The position numbers were made by a program, and so were the translations under genes. Shown one piece after another: positions 9,701 to 18,700 of a stretch of DNA of 64,000 nucleotides. A model generated the notes under the pieces. It had not been told where the DNA came from and did not search any database. It saw only the letters and a list, made by a program, of their open reading frames with translations. Positions within the stretch are counted from its first letter, which is position 1, and each line of letters opens with the position of its first letter. This DNA comes from Sellimonas catena (GTDB lineage: Bacteria > Bacillota > Clostridia > Lachnospirales > Lachnospiraceae): assembly GCF_045063725.1 (NCBI RefSeq), contig NZ_CP173695.1; one strand, given 5' to 3'.

Positions 9701-11080
9701 TCTTGCCGTAATATGAAACAGTGTATTTTTCTGTCCACTTCCCGTGCGGAGAATATCATCTACTACTTCATCAGAAATAAGAAAAGCGGCTGGCTGTTCT
9801 AATGCAGCTGCCGCTTTCCTTATTTCTCCTAACTGTTCCTCTTCTGTCGGGAACAGACTTAATTGTAAATAATCTCCTGAATTACCAGTTCCTCTGCCTG
9901 TGCTTTGATCTGGTTCATGTGTCTGGTCCATGCCATCCCGTCTGCCATTTTGTCCGGTGCCGGGTTTTTCTCCAGAAGTTCTGACATCAGGTTGTCTACT
10001 CTCTGCCTTGCCTGGCTGTCGATTTCCATCAGATGACTGTCCAGACGGTTCTGTAAGGTCAGAATGTTGAATCTGGCTACTTTGTGGTTTCTCAGATACT
10101 CTTTCCTCATCAATCCGTACTTCCCGATCGTTCCTCTCGTCTCCTCCAGACTGATATCCGGAATCTGGTACTCTCCATTCTGGCTGTAAGTGATCTCTCT
10201 CATGCTCTGTTTCCTCCTTATTTTCTCCTCTATCTTCTGTGTTCCTTGTTTTACTTTCACGAATTAACGTGTTAAATTCATTATAAGCTACTTCTTTTTC
10301 TTTTGCAACCGTTTTCAGATCTTTTTCCAAGTCATTCAACACATATCGTCCAATCTGCATCAATACCGGTCTGCTGATCTCATTCACAGAACTTCCAAGG
10401 TGTCCAATAACCTTTAACTGGTTAAAATCTGTAATATGACGAAAATCCTCTGCATCAAGATATTCCTGCACATCCAGTCCGCATCGGTTCAGTAACACAT
10501 ACCAGACACTGTTTGTCATCAGTTCCCGGAACTCCACTTTCTGATTCTGTTCATCCAGATCTTCCAGAAAAGTGCCGGCTACATCCATTTGCAGTTCGTC
10601 GAAAGCATCCGGCAACCAGGCCTGCACACTTTCTTCTGCCGCCTGGTGAAGAACCTCTGCTAATCCTCCCTCTGTTGCTTCCAGTGCCAGCCGCTCCTGC
10701 AGATAATCTGCCACCAGTTGTTCTCCTTCTGGATTAAGATTCCATAACTGCGGATCTCTGCCCAGATTTTTTACCTTATAAGTATCCTGCACATCAAAAA
10801 CATATCGGAGTTTCGTTTTTGGTCCGGATGTGTTATCTATCAGGGCAATTCCTTTAGACCCCTTTTTAATCCATCGGTACATCTTCTGGTTCCAGATTTC
10901 CATGGATGCCACGGCTGTTGCTCCCGGACGCTGTGCATAGATCAAGAGCTGTTCCGGAAAAGTGTACCGGTACAGCCTGGATGCAGTATTTAGAAACCGC
11001 ATCCATTCCTGCGGATTGGCAGCAACATCCTTTGCCACTTCCTCCGTCAGAAGTTCCATTGCATATAATTTATTTGCCAT
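3749..11080 (-). CDS. Giant N6-adenine DNA methyltransferase / SNF2-type helicase fusion
   Basis: A 2443-residue cytoplasmic protein. The N-terminal ~130 residues (with YTFPEQLLIYAQRP) resemble the ArdC-like region at the start of such ICE proteins. A methyltransferase core follows: a SAM-binding motif LEPSMGVGNFF near residue 947 and a catalytic GNVPFGAY motif near 1010, a variant of the (N/D)PPF/Y motif. The C-terminal half is a superfamily 2 helicase with Walker A AHVVGAGKT near 1618, DEAH box YVDEAHSYKN near 1780, FATGTPISNS and motif VI QREGRIIRQGN near 2113. The tail has SIHEKLQIYKE. Family members are hallmark genes of Tn1549/CTn-type elements, thought to protect or process incoming DNA, though the reaction is not established. 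A 102-codon gene ends 3 bp before its ATG. Confidence 0.9.
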   Translation of the reverse strand: MANKLYAMELLTEEVAKDVAANPQEWMRFLNTASRLYRYTFPEQLLIYAQRPGATAVASMEIWNQKMYRWIKKGSKGIALIDNTSGPKTKLRYVFDVQDTYKVKNLGRDPQLWNLNPEGEQLVADYLQERLALEATEGGLAEVLHQAAEESVQAWLPDAFDELQMDVAGTFLEDLDEQNQKVEFRELMTNSVWYVLLNRCGLDVQEYLDAEDFRHITDFNQLKVIGHLGSSVNEISRPVLMQIGRYVLNDLEKDLKTVAKEKEVAYNEFNTLIRESKTRNTEDRGENKEETEHERDHLQPEWRVPDSGYQSGGDERNDREVRIDEERVSEKPQSSQIQHSDLTEPSGQSSDGNRQPGKAESRQPDVRTSGEKPGTGQNGRRDGMDQTHEPDQSTGRGTGNSGDYLQLSLFPTEEEQLGEIRKAAAALEQPAAFLISDEVVDDILRTGSGQKNTLFHITARLIEGLDNEEMQNFLKEEYETGGKGFTIDGQKISIWYDNDGIRIRRGDSARRNFDRMVTWEEAADRIRDMYEDRSYVDNLISNNAIEQEQEEMTNLLALHFRDTSRNREEQQSYSDWQDVVREAWTDSAEADAIAHRFEWLQKDMDENPEDYRRWEIQHNPEYFQRFQDLQRERSWVDQKFTVERPALSFITQDEIDAVLRRGGITAGGRNRIYEYFMEHHDIKDAAEFLKNEYGTGGAAPGIPGAYESDASHDAKGLKLAKGKIGSPDVEVLLKWNKVAERVRQLIRTDDFLSPEELEKYEERQEAQRQADLEGAQQALEVEQEGSDQQEIREENQEPSEVETQPEAVEDAEKKEDITPEQSDIPATNFHITDDELGQGTPKEKFRANIMAIQLLKKCEEENRNATPDEQEILSRYVGWGGLADAFDETKSAWETEYLELKTVLTPEEYAAARASTLNAHYTQPIVIESMYQALENLGFTKGNILEPSMGVGNFFGMLPEKLNQSKLYGVELDSISGRIAKLLYPDANIQIKGFEKTDYPNDFFDVAIGNVPFGAYKVNDRQYDRYNFMIHDYFLAKTIDQLRPGGVAALITTKGTMDKASPEVRKYLAERADLLGAIRLPNTAFKANAGTEVSADILFFQKRDSMTKEMPEWVNLGSDANGITVNQYFADHPEMILGEMKEVSGPYGMETTCMPIEGADLEVQLAEAVRNIHGNMAPAVDVDAELDDVPESIPADPNVRNYSYAVVDDQVYYRVNSLMNQVKMPAATAERVKGMVEIRDTVRELIAMQMEESVTDEEIHKQQEKLNQVYDAYTAKYGVIGSNANKRAFSDDASYCLLCSLEDLNEDGTLKRKADMFTKRTIKKAVAVTSVETATEALALSLNERAKVDLSYMAQLTGKTEEKITEELVGVIFKNPLTDQWESGDEYLSGNVREKLNTARTFAENHPEFTPNVRALEAVQPRELEASEIEVRIGATWIEPSDYQDFMRELLHTPWYLAQKEIQVKYSEVNGEWRITGKNADSPRNAFAYATYGTERANAYRILEDTLNLKDVRIYDKSVNENGDEIRVLNKKETMLASQKQDAMKAAFKDWIFKDQQRRERLVRVYNERFNSIRPREYDGSHLTFPGMNPEIELRPHQKNAVAHQLYGDNVLLAHVVGAGKTYEMVAAAMESKRLGLSQKNLFVVPNHLTEQWGAEFLQLYPGANILVATKKDFEPANRKKFCARIAMGNYDAIIIGHSQFERIPISDERQEAMLRKQIDDLEIAIQSARYEQDGGRYTVKQIEKTRKTLMTRLEKLNQKEKKDNVVTFEELGVDHLYVDEAHSYKNAFLYTKMRNVAGIAQNEAQKSADMFNKCQYLDEITGGKGITFATGTPISNSMTELYVMQRYLQNSKLQNMGLGLFDSWASTFGEVVTSIELAPEGTGYRAKSRFARFYNIPELMNMFKEIADIKTSDQLNLPVPEAEYETVVLKPTEQQKEIVASLGERAEVVRNGGVDASVDNMLKITNDGRKLALDQRLVNELLPDDPGSKVSVCAEKSYEIWKDTVVQKSAQIIFCDLSTPKGDGSFNVYDDLKQKLMAKGVPEKEIAFIHDANTEAKKTELFGKVKSGQVRFLIGSTAKMGAGTNVQDRLIALHHLDIGWKPSDLEQREGRIIRQGNHNKKVHIFRYVTESTFDSYMWQLIENKQKFISQIMTSKAPVRSCEDVDEAALSYAEVKALATGNPAVKEKMALDVDVAKLKLLKANHMNNQYRLEDDIARNFPQQIAKLTETIDSYKADIAHYQEHKITDPEQFSMEISGKVFTEKKEAGAALLAVCKDMKAVDAAMDIGNYQGFNMRIQFDSWSKEFILSVKHESVSKVHLGADALGNITRINNLLESYPEKLAEAEQRLETVQEQLTNAKEEVGKPFTKEEELNQKLERLSELNALLNMDEREDTEAEQSESKEKEERPARGSIHEKLQIYKEKSQRESENGREDRKRDFGLE

Positions 11081-11083
11081 CTG

Positions 11084-11392
11084 TTACTCCCTTTCTTCTT
11101 CCCACTTTTCTTCTACAACATCGGCAATCCGTTCCATTGCCCTTGTCATAGAAGGAAAATTACTACTGTTACTTGCTTTTCCAATCTGATCAATAAGAAA
11201 TTCCGGCATATCTGCAAGTGCTCCGGCAATCATAGCCTTTACCCGGATATCCTCCAGCATAAGAAGCTCTTTTACACCAAATTCTTCACCAAATACATCC
11301 TGATATCTCCGTAAGTCATCCAAAAGATATTCCGGTTTTAAATCTCTATCCATTTCCTTTCTTTTATCATCACCATATAAACACCAGTCCAT
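11084..11392 (-). CDS. Hypothetical small ICE protein
   Basis: A 102-residue acidic, mostly helical protein that I do not recognise. It has no signal peptide, membrane segment or cysteine motif beyond the N-terminal MDWCLYGDD. A GGAGG ribosome site lies 10 nt before the ATG. It ends 3 bp before the methyltransferase-helicase start, so the two are almost certainly translationally coupled, and it may be a small partner of that enzyme; that is inference from position only. A weak terminator-like hairpin separates it from the DUF5688 gene upstream. Confidence 0.7.
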   Translation of the reverse strand: MDWCLYGDDKRKEMDRDLKPEYLLDDLRRYQDVFGEEFGVKELLMLEDIRVKAMIAGALADMPEFLIDQIGKASNSSNFPSMTRAMERIADVVEEKWEEERE

Positions 11393-11412
11393 ATTCTTTT
11401 CTCCTCCATCTT

Positions 11413-11444
11413 CATAAAATTAGGGACTGCTCACACAGTCCCCT
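11413..11444 (-). terminator. Weak terminator or attenuator hairpin
   Basis: Minus strand: GGGACTG/CAGTCCC stem with a six-base loop followed by AATTTTAT. It falls between the DUF5688 gene and the 102-codon gene. The T run is short, so partial read-through into the methyltransferase-helicase operon is likely. Confidence 0.5.
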
Positions 11445-11465
11445 CAAAATCATCGTTATTTCTCG

Positions 11466-12566
11466 TTATAATACTGAGGCAAGGTCTTTCGCCCTATTCT
11501 TTGGGATTGTATCTGTCCCTTTTGCTTTGATCTCCGCCTTGGCTTTCTCCAGTTTTCCATGGATTCCACCTTTTGCTTCTGTTCTCCCAGTTGCTTTTTC
11601 TGCTGCTTTTTCTTTCTCCAGACGTGCTTCCCTGCGTTCGGCATTTTCCATAACTGCTGTCTTTCCATCACAGAACTGAACCTTATCCGAAAGCTGTTCC
11701 TGCCTCTCTACCTGCGTCTCATTGACTTCCTGTACCATGGCATTTAATTCCGGTACTTCAAACATTCCGTTATCAGGAAGAATCAGCACCTCATGAATTG
11801 AAGAGGGAAGAACAAAATAATCACTTCCCAGGCATTCACCGATCTGCTTACGAATATCTTCCTGCAGTAACAGTGATGCACCATTCATTTTTTGTGCATT
11901 TGAAAGACAGAACATTGGATTTTCCATTGCTTCAACATTCAGTTTTTCATTCAAAAGATTTTCTGCTTCTTCACCAAAAATCATGGATTTTATCATTTCA
12001 TTCATGTCCATCAAAACAACACCACGATTTCTGTCTGCCGCCACTGCATCTGCCTGGATTTGTTCTGCTGTCACACCCCATTCATTCATAAGATTGACAG
12101 TAACCGGAATACTACCAATTCCTCCCTCGTTTTCTTCCACATTCACTGCGTAATATGCTGCAAAATCTCCATGTTCGGTAACAACTTTATCAGCCAGGCG
12201 TTCTTCATTCCATTCCCGGTCACAGATTCTCACCTGTAATTTGTCCTTCATTTTTTCATAATCCAAAATATCCGGAAGACCCATATTGATAAATGCCGCT
12301 TTGTCCTGCACTTCAATACGCATATCTGCCACATCACCCACACAGGAATCCAGATTTTTTCCATTGACATATTCCATATAAAGAGAATCCAGATATACCA
12401 TCGGCACAGCTCTTTGATCACCCTGTGGAATTGAAATGCCAGTCAACCTTAATCCATTATTTTTTGCAACTTCTTCAATACGGATTTCTCCATTCTGATA
12501 TGAATCCGGCAAATAGTCTTTTACATTATCTTTGACATATTCATAAAATTCTTTTCTGTTCATCAT
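11466..12566 (-). CDS. DUF5688 family protein
   Basis: A 366-residue soluble protein. The N-terminal part (NRKEFYEYVKDNVKDYLPDS, then GISIPQGDQRAVPMVYLDSL) matches the DUF5688 family, commonly encoded by conjugative elements of Clostridia; no activity is known. The middle contains a YFVLPSSIHEVLILPD segment. The C-terminal ~70 residues are charged and low-complexity and include GGIHGKLEKAKAEIKAKG, related to the IHxxL motif on three other ICE proteins here. It begins with two consecutive ATG codons after AAAGGGG. A 46-codon gene ends 6 bp before it. Confidence 0.8.
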   Translation of the reverse strand: MMNRKEFYEYVKDNVKDYLPDSYQNGEIRIEEVAKNNGLRLTGISIPQGDQRAVPMVYLDSLYMEYVNGKNLDSCVGDVADMRIEVQDKAAFINMGLPDILDYEKMKDKLQVRICDREWNEERLADKVVTEHGDFAAYYAVNVEENEGGIGSIPVTVNLMNEWGVTAEQIQADAVAADRNRGVVLMDMNEMIKSMIFGEEAENLLNEKLNVEAMENPMFCLSNAQKMNGASLLLQEDIRKQIGECLGSDYFVLPSSIHEVLILPDNGMFEVPELNAMVQEVNETQVERQEQLSDKVQFCDGKTAVMENAERREARLEKEKAAEKATGRTEAKGGIHGKLEKAKAEIKAKGTDTIPKNRAKDLASVL

Positions 12567-12572
12567 ACGCTT

Positions 12573-12713
12573 TTACCCCTTTCTGATCATGTGATGGTTC
12601 ATTCTTTTCCTGCTGACCATCTGCTCGGCTTTTTTCTGATAAGCCATCATTCTTTTTAAAGTTCTCTCCTGGTTCTTTCTTGCTTCCTGTCTCTTTTCCA
12701 TTGTTTTCATCAT
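12573..12713 (-). CDS. Small basic ICE protein (46 residues)
   Basis: This short gene starts with ATG ATG at 12711-12713 after AAAGGGACAGAAAAAT and ends in TAA 6 bp before the DUF5688 start. The product is extremely basic and methionine-rich, with KRQEARKNQERTLKRMM followed by AYQKKAEQMV, and probably forms a single helix. I do not recognise a family. Its ribosome site and tight spacing to the next gene support it as a real gene; its composition would suit nucleic-acid or partner binding, which is inference. Confidence 0.55.
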   Translation of the reverse strand: MMKTMEKRQEARKNQERTLKRMMAYQKKAEQMVSRKRMNHHMIRKG

Positions 12714-12743
12714 ATTTTTCTGTCCCTTTCTGTGAATTTTTGT

Positions 12744-12777
12744 ATTTTAAAGGAGCCCTGATTCAGGGCCCCCTTTA
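12744..12777 (-). terminator. Terminator after the adhesin gene
   Basis: Minus strand: AAAGGGGGCCCTG, loop AAT, CAGGGCTCCTTT then AAAATAC. A long GC-rich stem lies immediately past the adhesin stop codon; the distal strand ends in TTT but lacks a long T run. Confidence 0.6.
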
Positions 12778-12784
12778 CTGAGGA

Positions 12785-15700
12785 TTACTGTTTTCTGATT
12801 TTCTTTCTGCTGATATAAAGTCCTGCCATGCCTCCGGTAGAGATAAGCAGAAGCAGAATCGGCAGCCAGATATTTGTGTTATCTCCTGTCTTCGGTGCAT
12901 CTGATACCTTCGTCTCTTCATGGGACTGCGGCACATCTGGTGTGCTTGGTGTTTCCGGAACTTCCGGTTTCTCATTTGTCAGATTGAAAGTAACTTCTAC
13001 AACCGGCGTACTGTCGTCTGCGTAGGCAAATGTCACTTCATGCTTGGTCTGATCCAGTGTGTATCCATCCAGTGTTTTTGTCTCCACCAGATAATACTTG
13101 ATTGCTGTATCATATTTGCCGTTCTTGAATGCGGCAATCTCATACAGCTTACTCTCGGCATGACCGGCAGCATCTGTTTTTAAGGTTTCCAGGACCTTTC
13201 CTTTGCTGTCACGGAATTCAAATTCTACTCCTTTCAGCGGTTCCCCAGATGATTTATCTGTCTTATTGAGAATGACTTTTCCCTTGGCAGTATCATCTTT
13301 CATAACCACTTTCTGGATTTCTCCAGTATCCTTCACCTCAAATGTCACATCCGATGTCAAAAGATATCCTTTTGGTGCCTGTTCCTCTCGTAAGGTGTAT
13401 CTACCAATTGGCAGTTTTTCAATATAGTGTGCCTCCTCTGTGGAAGTCCAGCTCTCTACTACCTGATCGTCCTTATCAAGAATCGTTAGTTTTGCACCAG
13501 GAATCTCTGTATCTCCTGTGATATCTGTCTTGCTGATCTGAACCTTGGTCACATCATCTTTCATCTCATGCTTCTGAATCTCAGCTGTATTCTCAACCGT
13601 AAAGGTAATGCTCTCTGCAGTAACATATCCGTCTGCCGGTTTTGTTTCCGTCATGGTATACTCATTACCTACAACAAGTTCTTTGATCACATGAGATTCT
13701 TCTGTAGAAGTCCATTCATCCACAACATTTCCATCTGCATCCGTCACTTTCAGGTGTGCACCTGGAAGTTCTTTGCCTGTGGTCAGGTCTGTTTTTGTCA
13801 GTTCCACTGTGGTCGGCTGATTTTCAAACGTAAAATCATAGCTTACTTCTGCCTGATCTTCTCCGGCATATTCAAAGGTAAACTCCTGCACTTCTTCCGT
13901 TGTCACAAATCCGTCCGGTGCACTGTTCTCTTTTACATAATATTTTCCATCTACTGGAAGATCTGCCGCAAAAGTGATCTGTCCTTTCTCATCGGTTGCT
14001 TTCTGCTCGATGAGGGAATCTTTCTCAAGCAACACATCTCCGTTTACATTTTTGATATCTTCACTGGTATAAAGGCCGAAGACGCCGCCTGCAAGAACAC
14101 GGTCTGTATCTTTTTCTTTCTTCAGAACAGTAACCTTTACTTTCTGACGGGTATTCTGCCATTTTTCATCATAAGTGATTACCGGTGTGTCCTGATCACG
14201 GTAGGAAAGATCAACATATCTCGGTTCTCCATCCAATACATAGCCATGGGCAGTTTTAACTTCTTTCACATAGTATTTGCCTGCCGGGAGATTATCCATC
14301 TGTGCAATACCATTGGAATCTGTAGTAATAGTTCCTACTTTTTCATCTGCTTTGTAATAATCTTTGCTGACACCATCTGCCGCTTTGATATCTTCCGCAG
14401 CAAATACATCGAAAGTCACATCTGTAAGGCTTCCGGTTACATATTCGAAGAGATGCTCCACAGTGCCTTTTACATTGTCCAGAAGTGTCACTTTATCCAA
14501 AAATTCTCCATTTTTGTTGATGATTAAAAGTCCTGTCGGCACTTCATCTTTCATCTCTACCTTCTGAATCTCTGCGGTATCTTCCAGTGTGAACTTCACA
14601 TCCGTTGCTTTCAGATATCCATACGGTGCGATTTCTTCACGAAGGGTATATTCCTCCCCAACGGTCAGTCGTTTAATCACATGTGGCTGGTCTTTTACAG
14701 AAGTCCACTGATCTACGACATTCCCCTCTCTATCAAGAACGGTGAGTTTTGCTCCATCCAGTTCCACACCTGTTGTCACATCTGATTTTGTAATTTCAAC
14801 CGTTGTCGGCTGATTCTTCTTCACTGTTTTCAGTTTTACTGTCTTCACGTCCTGTCCCTGATAAGAAGCATCCAGATTCAGAACTTCATCGGAAGAAACG
14901 AATCCTGCCGGTGCCTTTAACTCTTTTACATAATACTGTCCGAGTGGCAGATCCAGCGTACAGGAAGCAATTCCATCTTTATCAGAAGTCATTTCCTGTA
15001 ACAGGGTATCAGCGTTGACAATGACTTTGCCTTCTGCTTTGATATCATCTTTGTTATAAATGCCAAAGACTGCACCTTCTACCGTTGCTCCGTTTTCTGC
15101 ATCCTGTTTTTCTACCTGGATTGCAACTTTCTGTCTGTCATCACCAACAGTCACTTCCTGTTCGATCACAGGTGTATCCTGATCTGCATAGACAAATGCT
15201 ACATCCGATCTGTCATGGTTCAGAACAAATCCTTCCGGTGCTGTTTTTTCTACCACATAGTAAGAACCAAGCGGCAGGTTATCTGCAACTGCTTTTCCGT
15301 CTTCCCCGGTCGTTACCGTTGTTACCAGAGCATCTTTTGCATAAATCAGCTGTCTGTTTCCATTTTCATCTTTCTGATAATCCGGTGTGTAGATATTTTC
15401 CGCTGCATAGACGTTAAACTCTGCACCTTTCAGATATTTTTCTTCATAAACAAAATCCTTTTTGAATCCACTCAGCATCTCACCTTTTTTATAGATCGTC
15501 AGCTTTCCTTTTACCGGATGATTCTCGTAATCAACTGTGATAATGGCATCGCCGCTTTCTGAATCCATCTGATAAGCAGTGTTTGCATCAACAGCAATCT
15601 CCATATAATTCTTGTTGATTGTGTACCCTTCCGGTGCGTTGACTTCCTCAATCCGGTAATGTCCGATTTTCAGGTTCTTTGGCATGATCAGATAACCCTG

Positions 15701-18700
15701 ACTGTCTGTAAAATAGGACTTGTGTGTGGTTGTCACAGGATAAGTAGTTACCTGCTCCACATATTTTTTGTTATCCAGGTCATATACCTTAAATTCTGTT
15801 CCTGCAATCAGGACTGATTTCTTTGTTTCATCGTCTTTTTTCACAATTTTCAATTTTGCCTTGAACTCTTTGTCCAGAAGCACACGCCAGATCTGTGGCT
15901 CATTCGGATGGTTCTCTGTGATATTCACTTCAAAATCATCGACTGGCTTGTAATTGTGTGGTGTTGTTGTTTCACGGACAATATAGCTTCCAAATGGTAA
16001 TGGAATACTGCAGGCATAACCTTTTTCATCTGTAAAAATCTCAGTAGCTCCGTTTTCTCCACTCACTACTGGTTTAGCAGAATCAAAATCATAGCTTCCA
16101 TCTGCTTTCTTTGTAAGGGAAGATTTCAGATAAACTGTAAATCCGGCTCCGGATAACAGATCTGCATCGGTCTTTCCATTGTTGGCTGCTTTGATAATCT
16201 GGAACGGCTGCTTGATCACCTGTTCACTGGAAATGCATTCTCTTTTTACTTCTGCAGTCATATCACCTTCATAACTACATTCAAGATCATGTTCTTCTGT
16301 ATCTGCCAGGTATCCGGTCGGTGGTGTGATCTCCTTGACGTAATATTTGCCAAGATATAAGCCATCTACAGAAGCCTGTCCTTTTTCATCCGTTGTAAGA
16401 GAAGCCACCTGTTCCCCTGCTTTATAAATCACACCGGTTGCTCCATCCGGATGCACGATATCTTCACGGGCATATAATCCGTAGACTGCACCTTTCAGTG
16501 TTGCATCGCCCTGCGGAACGGCTTTTCCTGTTTCTTTATCAACTTTGAATAAATTGATTTTTGCTGTCACACGGTCATTGCTGAAGGTATGGGCGAAAGA
16601 TACGGTTGCTTCTTTATCATTGGTGTAAGAGAACTTGAACGTATACACGTCTTCTGTATTTCTTACATAGCCTTCTGGTGCCTGGTCTTCTTTTACGGAA
16701 TAGGAATGATTGATAGGCAGATCTGCTGTGAATTTTGCCTTTCCATCCTCACCGGTAGTGGCTTTCTCAATCAGGGTGCCTTTCTTTACAACAACTACAC
16801 CATCTGCATTTTTGATATCGTCTGCCGCATACAGGGCGAAAATACCACCTTCCAGCGGTTTCTTTGTATCTTTATCCTGTTTTACTACAGTGACTTCTGC
16901 TTTCTGACGCTCATTGTTGAAGGTGACATCCGCAAATACAACTTCTTTATTCTGTCCGGCATAAGTCAGCGTCACTGTCTTTTCTTCGCCGCCATTATAG
17001 AAGTTGTCCGGTGCTTTTGCTTCTTTTACCACATAAGTTCCTAGATGGAGATTCTTCAGGGTAACAGAGCCATTCTCACCTGTTGTCAGATTTTCTTTCA
17101 CCAGATCACCTTTGCTGTACACTTTTGTACCATACGCAGTCACAATATCTGCTCCGGCATACACGTTGTAAACAGCATTTTTTTGTCTGCGGTTCTCATA
17201 ATGGAATACGGTTCCACTCTCACTGACTTCTGCTCCGGTAAGCACCTGACCTTCTTTATAAACAGTAAGCTCTGCAAGCTGCTCCTTATTTTCCACGGTT
17301 ACAGCTGAGGTCTTACTTGCTACCAGTTTTACATTTGTTGCCGTTGCATTTACTACATATCCCTGTGGTGCTGTGATTTCTTTCAGATAAACGGTATCCT
17401 GTGTCTTGATAATCGTAACAGAGGATTTTCCATTCTTATCTGTTGCAGGCATCTGAGTGATCAGCTTTGTACAAGCCTCATCGCTGTAAACGCCAAATAC
17501 TGCACCTGCAAGATTGACATTCGCTGTATCGTCTTTCTTTACGATTTCGATCGTAGCCTGTTCAATCCATGAGACCTTTAAGCTTACATATTTTTCATCA
17601 GCAACACCTTCTCCAAATACAAATGCCAGATCCTGAACACTTGCATTCGTAGTCAATTTATATGCTGAATAATCTTTTGTAATACTTCCCTTCATTTTTG
17701 CAGAAAAAGTATCACTTACATCTCTTGTCTGTGTCAGAGGAGCTGAGAGATAAAACGTGGTTCCTCCTCCAATTGTTACGCTTGCACCTGCCGCACTTAC
17801 GGTTCCAGTAGATACATTATGGAGCTTTACTCCTTTTGGTAAGTCCATTGTGATTTTCTGCTGGGAAGATGCGTTGAACTTAATGTTCTCCGTTCTCTGA
17901 ACATTTCTATCTACATAAGCTTTTACATCCGGCTTTGAAAATGACATCGCTACATCTGGTATTTCCGGCTTATTCACACAATAATTATAGAGTTCTTTTG
18001 CCAAAGCCTCTCCTGTAGCATTGGTTCCGTAAAATGCATCACTGCTTCCGTTGGCATATGATGCAGCCATGTGAATGATGATGAATCTTTTTCCTTCTGA
18101 AAAATCCGTGTGTTTATTCGCAAAAAAGCTTTCGCTCCCTGCGGCATCTGTGCCGTAATAACACACTTTTGCTAACGCCTGATTGTCTCCAATCTTTGTA
18201 ATTGTATAATTTCCAGATCCAGGTCCTGGCTTAGCTGGCTGTACACAATACGCAATTGCTCTGACGTTTCCGTAGCTGATATAGTACGGCTCTGTCAGAT
18301 AGGTTCCAAGATTATAATCTGCATATCTATACAGTGGTCCTTTTTCAATTGTTACCTGCTGTGTACTTCTTGCTGAATAAGCTGAAACTGCTTCAAATGT
18401 TGCAATCTCTCCCTCTTCCATAGCATCAAGATCCACACCTTCGTCTCCTGCCTGTTCCAAAACATCATGAAGCTCTAACCCTGATTCTTCATCATAGGTA
18501 TCCTGATTCTGTGCCTGCTCTACTAAATCATCAAATTCATCAGCGTCAATATCGGTAATCTCCGAGTCTGCTTCTGAATCCTCCGCTTCCTCTGTCTGCT
18601 GTTCACTGCCAGCGGTTTCTGATTCGGTCACTGCTTCACTCCCTGCAGTTTCAGTCTGAGCTTCTGTTGCTTTCTCACGCACAATCAGTTTTCGGCTGAT

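Noticed and set aside
13568..14527. 319-codon plus-strand open frame opposite the adhesin gene
   Set aside because: It is a shadow of the repetitive adhesin coding sequence; no ribosome site, and the composition (Phe/Ile/Cys-rich) is typical of antisense frames.
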